From Asterias amurensis (lineage: Eukaryota > Echinodermata > Asteroidea > Forcipulatida > Asteriidae), in assembly GCF_032118995.1 (NCBI RefSeq), contig NC_092663.1, positions 5,084,001 through 5,148,000 on the forward strand: a stretch of 64,000 nt of DNA, given 5' to 3'. Below are positions 57,301 to 64,000 of the stretch, one piece after another. The notes beneath the pieces were generated by a model. The model ran no database searches. It worked only from the letters and a program-made list of their open reading frames with translations, and was not told where the DNA came from. A program made the position numbers and the translations under genes. Position 1 is the stretch's first letter; each line of letters begins with the position of its first letter.

Positions 57301-60300
57301 GCACGCGCACATTGCCGAGAGCAATAGATTTACCTGGTAAGTCTGCTTCCACCTAGCGTCTCAAAAGTCCCCCATTGTGGTACAATCTGATCCCTGTTAC
57401 TCACAGTGTACACAGTGGTAGTATCTGTTCTTTGGAAGGTTGACCAAAGGATGCTGAATTAAAGCAAGGTCTTCTGAATGTATCCATTTAGTGTTAATCT
57501 TGGTTTATAGCCATAAAGTGTATTCAAGAGCATTATTAATGGTTTCTTCTTGATTATTTATGTGAAATTAGCGATGAAATTTGGACCACGTTGCGCATAT
57601 CAACCCACAATTCGGGCGTATGGGCTCGATATGCTAGCTAGCTTGAGCATTGGGAGAAGTACCCTGTATTTTCTAAGCATTATAGGGCATTTTAAATGGT
57701 TTTATCTTTATTACTTTTGTGAAATTTATAATATAATTTGACTTTGAGTTATGTTTTGTTGCCTTATAGGCCAAATTTGCACGTATAACTTATATTTTCT
57801 GAGTTTAGTAAAGCTGTCAGTGTAAGACTGAGTATTTCAAAGTTAATTTGAATTTGCTAATTGAATTATCTGTGGTATTTTTTAATTGATTCCAAACCAA
57901 ACAGGTGGCTACACCACTGGTCCCAAACCCTTGATTGACATGTTGAGGCAAAAGTCCCGTCCATATCTCTTCTCAAACACGTTACCACCGCCTGTTGTTG
58001 CTTCAGCTTCCAAGGTAAATCTTTGAATGATGTTTCCATAATCTGTTTAAGGTAGGGTCATAGATTGGTCAATGTCATTGTGCAGGGTTAAGGCAATGTC
58101 ATCCCTGATCAAGACTTAATAATTTAAACTTCTCTTTTGTAGGTGCTCGATATGATTACTGACGATCCATCGTTGGTGTCTCAGCTAGCCAAGAATACAA
58201 AGCATTTCAGGGACAGAATGACGGCAGCTGGATTCACTATTTGGGTAAATCTTGATAATGTTCTTTCTGATCATTCACCTCATGGCATCAACTGTTTTCA
58301 AAAGGTTCAAAATGTTTGAAAGAAGGGTTTAATACACCATTGCAGGTTTTTCTCCTTAGTCAGCAACCGGAGTGAGTGCACGATTCACTCTAGTTGACAT
58401 ACTTTAGTTTCAAGTCACAGTGCCCCAGTGGTCTTGGATAATAATGGCTTCTTATATCGCGCTTAGGTCCGTCACGCAGTGGTGTGTGCAAGCGAACTTT
58501 ATCATGGAAACCAAGCATCATAAGAAGCCCAGTAACTTGTGAAGCTAGTTGCGGACCAATAATTACAGTATTTTTTTTTCTTAACTTGCCCAGCATTGAA
58601 GCTACTAACTTATTTGTTCTTAATTTGTTAACAGGGGAAGGGTCACCCGATATGTCCTGTTATGTTCGGTGATGCTAGTCTTGCCAGGAGGTTTTCAGAA
58701 GAAATGCTCAAGCGTGGAGTCTTTGTGATTGGATTCAGTTTCCCTGTTGTTCCTAAAGGTGAGCCAATAATAAATAATATTAATAATAAATAACATTTGT
58801 TTGGCGCTTTCCACATGCGTTTCAAAGCGCTTTAGCATTGTCTGAAAAGAGGAAGCTTGTTCCAGCAAGTTGGTGCAGCTACTGAGAATGCTCTATGACC
58901 ATAGCGGGTATTCGTGTGTGGACCATTGGAAAGTTGAAGATGAATGTTGGATGTTGATCGACGGCTCATGGATGAAGAAGACAACTTTTGTGAGATGAAA
59001 CTATTGATGTATGTGGGAGCAAGGCCATGTATTGCTTTGTAAACAAGGAGAATAATTAAATGTACCCTTTACAAATTCAGGCAATTTAACATACAGTTAA
59101 CGGCCACTATTTTGCCCTAAAGCAATCACCTTAAAAGTGTATAATCTGATTTGAAGCATTGCATTGTGAGGTATCAACAATAATAAATGACAACAGTTGC
59201 TTTTTATAAAGCGCCAAATCCTTCACTCATTGACGCTCAAGGTGCTTAACATACAGTATTTTCCTGCAAGGTATGTGAGACTATGTTTAAGTTATGAGAT
59301 CTACTCCTTTTACATAGCACCATGTAATGGTTTACAAGGTGCTCTGGCGCAATATGCTGCCAATCAAACCAGGGACACCTGGGCGAACTCCGTTTCTTTT
59401 TGATTAGTGCACTGGGTTCTTTTACTTGCTTTATACAACACACAGGACCATTGGCTTAATGTCCCATCTAAAGGACAAAGCATCACGGTTAAGTGTCTCG
59501 CTTAAAGTCACCTGGAAAGGGTATTTTTTTTAAATAAAGCTTTTGTCACTAAAATATGTGTTTTTACGAGAGGAATGTGAATAAAAAGTTAACTAAGGTT
59601 TAAAAATATTAGTTTTGATTGTATTTACAAATTTACGAGTAGGCCCCGACCCGAGAGGGCGCTGTTCGTGATGTATTTCAAGGCGCGATATTTGAAGAGA
59701 AAATTTGTAGTCAGGCCCCCGTACATTACGTCTGGGAACGTTAAAATAGAAATACGGCCACGGACGGAGCAGACTGCACGCACGCACTATGGCTGCTGTA
59801 TAATGTGCGGACGGTCACATAGGACCTGCACGCACGGTGAATCGCATGCGGTACCAACAAAAAATCGTGTCACTTGGCCAAAGCTAAAAACATAGCTGGA
59901 AAAATTGTTGGGACGGCGTCGTGTTTAAGAATGGCTCTTCTCGTCATGTCAAATGAGTGGTGTATCCCGGATTCGAAGCACGACGGCTCGAAGTGTTCGC
60001 TGCATAGCGCTGAAAAAGACGTCGGACCGGACCACTTTGCTCTAGTTAATCTGACTTTCGCAGCCCACAACCGCCTATAGTTGGGATCTGCAGGAAATAG
60101 ATGAAGACTGACCCCATCTTTAGTTGTTTTGCTGCATCCAGCAGCAATACACCTGGTCGGCATTGCCTGAAAAATGCCAGAAAAAACCTTTTTCGCAGCG
60201 TACTAACTCACGTCTTAGAATTACATGTACTTTTGCACGTGTGTTTATCTACGCATCGAGGCAAAGTCTTCCTTTTCCTACGTCACAAAAGGGGTAGGCG

Positions 60301-60713
60301 GAGTCAACCCCCCCAAGCACTTAATTAATTTTTTTAACATATAAATCGTGACAAACAATTACTCAAAAAATAGTTTTATTGTTAGTAAACATATACTCTT
60401 ATGTTTAGAAGAAAAAAAATCCTATTTCCAGGTGCCTTTAAGGACACAGATGTCACAACCGGGACTCAAACCCACACTCTGCTGATCAGAAACACCAGAG
60501 CTCGAGTGTGCTCTTAACCTCTTGGCAACGACAAGCAATCTCGATTTTAAACAGATTTAGCCTTGGGTGTGAGGGAGTTATTAAATGTCATATTTATTTC
60601 TTACAGGTAAAGCCAGGATCAGGGTTCAAATATCAGCAGCTCACTCTGAGGAAGAGATTGAACGTTGTGTAGAAGCTTTCATTGAAACTGGCAAAGAGCT
60701 TAAAGTCATCTAA
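54319..60713 (+). CDS. GCAT: Glycine C-acetyltransferase (2-amino-3-ketobutyrate CoA ligase), mitochondrial, complete
   Basis: PLP enzyme of threonine catabolism that converts 2-amino-3-oxobutyrate and CoA to glycine and acetyl-CoA in mitochondria. Ten coding exons: 54319-54451, 54859-54971, 55675-55764, 56192-56411, 56585-56681, 57033-57202, 57905-58014, 58143-58244, 58635-58758 and 60607-60713; all in phase, 421 aa (human 419). The N-terminus ([18 protein letters not shown]) is basic and lacks acidic residues, as in mitochondrial targeting peptides. Fold type I hallmarks: [11 protein letters not shown] (about 72-82), [33 protein letters not shown] (233-240) and STLGKALGG with the PLP lysine at 268. 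The C-terminal [15 protein letters not shown] is typical. The last intron (1.85 kb) carries SINE pieces and an antisense THAP frame. An ATTAAA at 60782 may be the poly(A) signal. No defects seen. Confidence 0.97.
55787..56102. mobile_element. Degenerate MITE in GCAT intron 3
   Basis: Starts AGGCACTGGACACATTTGGT and continues with segments like those of the 39647-39866 element (AATGACTCAAAATAGTTGTT, ACTTACTTGGTAACACAC) plus an interior that element has lost (TTTTCACCGATTTTGTTATT, TGGGATACACCAAGTGG). The right end is missing or too diverged. An older, longer relative of that TTAA family. Confidence 0.7.
56885..56990 (-). repeat. Degenerate tRNA-SINE head in GCAT intron 5
   Basis: On the minus strand GGGGTGTCATGGCTGAGCGG (A box region) is followed by AAGACAGGCAAACTC and GTGTTTCTAATTAG, matching the head of the SINE at 28440-28786. 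The B box part is decayed. Confidence 0.55.
57226..57377. mobile_element. MITE with about 50-bp inverted repeats in GCAT intron 6
   Basis: The left arm reads CAATTGGAGGCTTTGGAACG then TTAGATGGCAGCAGACTT and GGTAAAT. The right arm is its diverged complement, ending CAAAAGTCCCCCATTG. It is 152 bp and non-coding. Half-copies occur at 46949-47040 and about 1973-2012. It lies in the intron that starts at 57203. Confidence 0.7.
58775..59520. repeat. Dispersed SINE-like or retroposon fragments in GCAT intron 9
   Basis: 58780-59045 contains TTTGGCGCTTTCCACATGCG, CAAAGCGCTTTAGCATTG and a body ending GGGAGCAAGGCCATGTATTG. 59195-59520 contains TTATAAAGCGCCAAATCC, TGACGCTCAAGGTGCTTAAC and TAATGTCCCATCTAAAGGAC. 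Both have the GCGCTTTA-type words common in the other SINE tails in this window. No coding capacity. Confidence 0.45.
59870..60163 (-). CDS. THAP-type zinc finger protein or exon, antisense in GCAT intron 9
   Basis: The 97-residue frame starts [20 protein letters not shown] and carries the C2CH metal-binding pattern of a THAP domain: C5, C10, C54 and H57, with the conserved W33 and the AVPTIF box at 83-88. THAP domains bind DNA through this zinc fold and occur in transcription regulators and in P-element-type transposases. Here the frame ends ten residues after AVPTIF, so only the domain is encoded. It may be a short single-exon gene, the first exon of a longer gene, or a fragment left by a transposon or retrogene. 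The surrounding 59640-60300 is GC-richer than the rest of the intron. No convincing donor site was found after the domain. Confidence 0.65.
   Translation of the reverse strand: MPTRCIAAGCSKTTKDGVSLHLFPADPNYRRLWAAKVRLTRAKWSGPTSFSALCSEHFEPSCFESGIHHSFDMTRRAILKHDAVPTIFPAMFLALAK
60425..60535 (-). repeat. tRNA-SINE head fragment in GCAT intron 9
   Basis: On the minus strand: TTGCCAAGAGGTTAAGAGCA (A box region), CTCGAGCTCTGGTGTTTCTG, CAGCAGAGTGTG, GGTTTGAGTC (B box) and GACATCTGTGTCCTT. It is the same family as 28440-28786. The tail is absent. It ends about 70 bp before the final GCAT exon. Confidence 0.65.
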
Positions 60714-61136
60714 GAAGAGCTCGGAGCGTCCCTCAAAACTGCCTGAGCCATCCAGCCAAGAAACATGGTTTTGTTTAACTTATTAAATATCCAATATTAT
60801 AACCGGACTCTTCCCATCAGGGTTAAGGTTACAATAAGGATTAGGTCGCCCTCTGTGTCGTCTGTGGATGCGTCGTGTTGATACCACGCGATGTGTTTGT
60901 ATGGCAAAATGATCATTGCCCAGCTTGACTCGCATGTATGGCAAAATGGCATCGCACATAGAACATTTCTACGTATTTTCATTAGTCATTGTTTATGAAG
61001 TCCACTGTACGGGGGAAAAATGGCGAACGCGGGTCCATTGAAATAGTCTCACAACGATATCACACGCTCAATGACGCACTCGGCATTCTCCGTGTTCTAT
61101 TTTTTATGGGATTAGGTAAATACAGTAGGGTCGAGG
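60714..61136 (+). other. 3' untranslated and flanking sequence of GCAT
   Basis: Includes a possible ATTAAA signal at 60782-60787. The repeated word GTATGGCAAAATG occurs at about 60898 and 60936. No further gene is seen. Confidence 0.4.
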
Positions 61137-61312
61137 GAACATAGGGAACAGGATTTAGTGTGTTACCCTATTTGCAATTTGAACATAGGGAACAGGATTT
61201 AGTGTGTTACCCTGTTTGCAATTTGAACATAGGGAACAGGATTTAGTGTGTTACCCTGTTTGCAATTTGAACAAAGGGAACAGGATTTAGTGTGTTACCC
61301 TATTTGCAATTT
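61137..61312 (+). repeat. Tandem repeat, exact 44-bp unit, four copies
   Basis: GAACATAGGGAACAGGATTT starts at 61137, 61181, 61225 and 61269 (the last with one base changed). The copies are nearly identical, with a T/G variant at one position (CCTATTTG or CCTGTTTG). Confidence 0.95.
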
Positions 61313-63062
61313 GTTTTAAAACAGATGTCCACCTTTAATATCATGTCCCTGAACGTTTTTAAAGTTGTTAAAGTATACAGTCTGAATTATTTATATAATA
61401 TGTGTTTCACATGACTTCCTTCTTCTGTAATACTATAACTTCCTACAAGGGCTTAAACACTGTAGCTCGCCTGTTAGCAAGGATGCTTACTGTGTGAACC
61501 TTAAAAACACCAAGGATAACTATGTGTGCCACACCCTAAAACAAGTCTTCCATGGTTTTAATAACAATAGTGTTTCTCTACATTGCTTATAAATTTTTAT
61601 TTTCGAAATACATTTTGTTTAAGATTTTGAAGAAGTAGCAGGGTATTTGTTTTTTGTTCAGGGTAGAATATAGTTTTATTTTGTTTTGATAGCTTTAGTA
61701 TTTTTTGTAGTTCTGCTTCACTGGAATAATATATATTATATATTTGTTTTTACAGACTAAGCCCTAAGCATTTCCTTTCTGGTTTGAAATATGATTTCGT
61801 TTCCTTGTAATTAACCTGCCTTAACCCTCACAAGCAGGAAATCAGAGCATCAAGTGTTAAATGTGTTATCCTTAAAGGAATATTACAGAATTGTTTTTTG
61901 TGAACAAAACAGTTGCTGGTAGTGTAAGTAATTTATTTACTTTTATCCACCATGTACATAAAGTGACAAACCTGAAGCAGTTTGAGATCGATCGCCCATC
62001 TGGGTCATGAGGAAATAGTGAAAACAGTGATTAAATAACACGTTTTGCGTGAAGTCAATAATCAAAAAAAGGATAGCACGTTAATTTTGCATGACATCTA
62101 TTATTAAAAAATTTATAAAATAAACTAACGCTCACTGAGTGATAAAATTCAATCAGGAAATTTGTTTTATTTATTTCTCATCAAATATGACACTTCAGAC
62201 TGGGATGTTTTCTACTATAATTAAGACCGTGAAATCTGTGATCTTAGACTTACTATTTTCTTACAAATTCTGTAATGTTTCTTTAACTATTTAGTTACAT
62301 ATACCACCAAATGATACTTCACCATGGTTCATTTTTATTTAATCAGTGTATATCAGTGTTGTTATTGGTTTAACTTAGTGTGAACAACCAATACTTTCAG
62401 AGTGCACAGTGATCATGAAGTAATCATGTGATCATGAAGTAATTGTTTACAAAGTCAATGTTTCTCCCAAGTCTTAAGTAAATACAGCAAATGTTAAGAC
62501 ATTGCCAAAAGGAAATTGGCAGTGCTGCGTTAGTGTACATTTACAAACATATTATTTGTATGTTCCACATTTTAGTTTATAAGCGTGCATAGCTTTACTG
62601 ATTTTCAAAGAGGCTGGTACAATCTTGTTGCCATAATCATAAAAAGATAAATACAGTAAAATAATGTAAAATGAAAAACATGACAACTATTATGGAGCAA
62701 ACAAGCCAGTTATGATCCTACTAGTTTGTGCGGACGTTGGGTCTTTGACAAAAGAAAAACCACCGTAATGTGTAACAAAACATAATAATAAAGACAACAA
62801 TTATGTTAATCCCCTATTACTTTACTGATATTAAATTTGTTTCTCTTTTCATTAAAAAAATGGCTTCTTTTTGGTTATAAACTGGCAATGAAATAATAAA
62901 ATAATAAGTTTTGCAAAAGTTGTTGTTTATCTTTTGACGAAAGTTGCAAAGTACATGTTGGTACTATTAGTTTTATTAGTTGACATAACTTGCCTGAGCT
63001 TCCATGGCAGCACTGCTCTTTCCTCTACAAGTTGTTAATGCAAGTTTTTGATTCGTTTTCCA
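61313..63062. other. Intergenic, no gene recognised
   Basis: AT-rich unique sequence between GCAT and the right tRNA array. Several AATAAA words occur (for example near 62892), so a long GCAT 3' untranslated region is possible but not shown. Confidence 0.45.
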
Positions 63063-63148
63063 GCCAGGGAGTGTATTTTTTGCCTAGTTTGATCAAAAAA
63101 CCTTTAAGCTGAAGTGGTCTAATAAACTATGACTTTAAATGTCAGTCA

Positions 63149-63219
63149 TCCTCGGTAGTATAGTGGTAAGTATCACTGACTGTCACTCAGGATACCGGGG
63201 TACGATTCCCCGCCGGGAG
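63149..63219 (+). pseudogene. tRNA-Asp (GTC) copy 1, degenerate
   Basis: 71 nt long. One base is missing in the 3' acceptor strand, the T loop reads TACGATT instead of TTCGATT, and there is an A/G mismatch in the anticodon stem. Confidence 0.7.
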
Positions 63220-63299
63220 TGTATTTTTTGCCTCGTTTATTCAACAAACCATCTATCTGAAGTGTTTTTAGAATAAATCATGACTTTAAACGTCAGTCA

Positions 63300-63371
63300 T
63301 CATCGGTAGTATAGTGGTAAGTATCACTGACTGTCACTCAGGAGACCGGGGTTCGATTCCCCGCCGGGGAG
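63300..63371 (+). tRNA. tRNA-Asp (GTC) copy 2, slightly degenerate
   Basis: 72 nt with anticodon GTC and intact T arm and D loop. There is one mismatch in the acceptor stem (TCATCGG) and one at the top of the anticodon stem. Confidence 0.55.
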
Positions 63372-63450
63372 TATTTTTTTCTCTAGTTTATTCAACAAAC
63401 CTTCTAGCTGAAGTGTGCTTAGAATAAACTATGGCTTTAATTGTCAGTCA

Positions 63451-63522
63451 TCCTCGGTAGAATAGTGGTAAGTATCTCTGACTGTCACTCAGGAGACCGG
63501 GGTTCGATTCCCCACCGGGGAG
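63451..63522 (+). tRNA. tRNA-Asp (GTC) copy 3
   Basis: 72 nt with intact acceptor, anticodon and T stems. One change in the D stem (TAGAATAG instead of TAGTATAG) and an A at the T-stem/acceptor junction separate it from the consensus. Confidence 0.65.
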
Positions 63523-63602
63523 TGTATTTTTTGCCTAGTTTATTCAACAAACCTTCTAGCTGAAGTGTGCTTAGAATAAAAAATGGCTTTAATTGTCAGT
63601 CA

Positions 63603-63674
63603 TCCTCGGTAGTATAGTGGTAAGTATCTCTGACTGTCACTCAGGAGACCGGGGTTCGATTCCCCGCCGGGGAG
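63603..63674 (+). tRNA. tRNA-Asp (GTC) copy 4, consensus
   Basis: 72 nt. This is the only copy in the window with all stems and conserved loop bases intact: acceptor TCCTCGG/CCGGGGA with discriminator G, A box TAGTATAGTGG, anticodon GTC in CTGTCAC, and B box GGTTCGATTCC. The T-run terminator follows shortly. It is the likeliest functional gene. Confidence 0.9.
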
Positions 63675-63753
63675 TGCATTTTTGCCTAGTTTATTCAACA
63701 AACTTTCTAGCTGAAGTGTTTTGAGAATAAACTATGACTTTAAATGTCAGTCA

Positions 63754-63825
63754 TCCTTGGTAGTATACTGGTAAGTATCTCTGACTGTCACTCAGGGGAC
63801 CGGGGTTCGATTCCCCGCCGGGGAG
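63754..63825 (+). tRNA. tRNA-Asp (GTC) copy 5
   Basis: 72 nt with anticodon GTC. The A box reads TAGTATACTGG (the base expected to be G15 is C), and the acceptor has TCCTTGG. Stems otherwise pair. Confidence 0.6.
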
Positions 63826-63905
63826 TGTATTTTTTGCCTAGTTCATTCAACAAACCTTCTAGCTGAAGTGTTCTTAGAATAAACTATGACTTTAAATGTC
63901 AGTCA

Positions 63906-63977
63906 TCCTCGGTAGTATACTGGTAAGTATCTCTGACTGTCACTCAGGAGACCGGGGTTCGATTCCCCGCCGGGGAG
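63906..63977 (+). tRNA. tRNA-Asp (GTC) copy 6
   Basis: 72 nt and identical to copy 4 except for the TAGTATACTGG change shared with copy 5. The shared variant suggests these two units arose from one another. Confidence 0.7.
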
Positions 63978-64000
63978 TGTATTTTTTGCCTAGTTTATTC

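Larger units (their letters stand above)
63063..64000 (+). repeat. Tandem array of tRNA-Asp units, about 151-bp period (right array)
   Basis: A truncated tRNA 3' end at 63063 is followed by six units with starts at 63149, 63300, 63451, 63603, 63754 and 63906 (steps 151 or 152). Each unit is a 72-bp tRNA, a T-run (TGTATTTTTTGCC, a pol III terminator) and a spacer containing AGTTTATTCAACAAACCTTC. The array continues beyond the window. Confidence 0.95.

Overview
This window looks like nuclear DNA from an invertebrate deuterostome, most likely an echinoderm and probably a sea star. The genes are split by GT-AG introns, the sequence is AT-rich, and it is full of short terminal-inverted-repeat elements (many with TTAA target duplications), tRNA-derived SINEs, minisatellites and tandem tRNA-Asp units. 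I recall several of these repeat consensus sequences from sea-star genomes, but the species assignment is inference. There is no sign of bacterial organisation.

Layout. 2.6-3.1 kb: four decayed tRNA-Asp units on the minus strand. 5.75-8.4 kb: six related units of about 385 bp, each with an exon-like block, a splice-donor-like end and usually a small hairpin; this is the least explained part of the window. 10-14.2 kb: a SINE and three tandem arrays. 15.4-25.1 kb: a complete ferroportin gene (SLC40A1, plus strand, 697 aa). One of its introns holds a 2.6 kb minisatellite of 45-bp units, and a 189-bp foldback element lies at its 5' end. 27.1-51.6 kb: four intact class I ARF GTPase genes with identical exon structure, three on the plus strand and one on the minus strand. 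They were made by duplications that carried UTRs, introns and flanks, and were later marked by transposon insertions that differ between copies. 53.4-53.7 kb: a putative head-to-head promoter shared by the minus-strand ARF and GCAT. 54.3-60.7 kb: complete glycine C-acetyltransferase (GCAT, plus strand, 421 aa), with a small THAP-domain reading frame antisense in its last intron. 63.1-64 kb: six tRNA-Asp units on the plus strand, running off the window.

Functions. Ferroportin exports iron at the plasma membrane. The ARFs are myristoylated GTPases that recruit vesicle coats. GCAT is a mitochondrial PLP enzyme of threonine breakdown. They do not form a pathway; their adjacency looks like ordinary gene order plus local duplication.

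Best leads: ARF exon 2 has been homogenised between copies whose other exons are saturated at silent sites; ferroportin has serine at the position of the hepcidin-binding cysteine; the exon-like array at 5.75-8.4 kb; the ARF/GCAT palindromic promoter; and a 976-bp element with perfect 49-bp ends. All splice sites were read by eye from family alignment and GT-AG signals, without transcript support.
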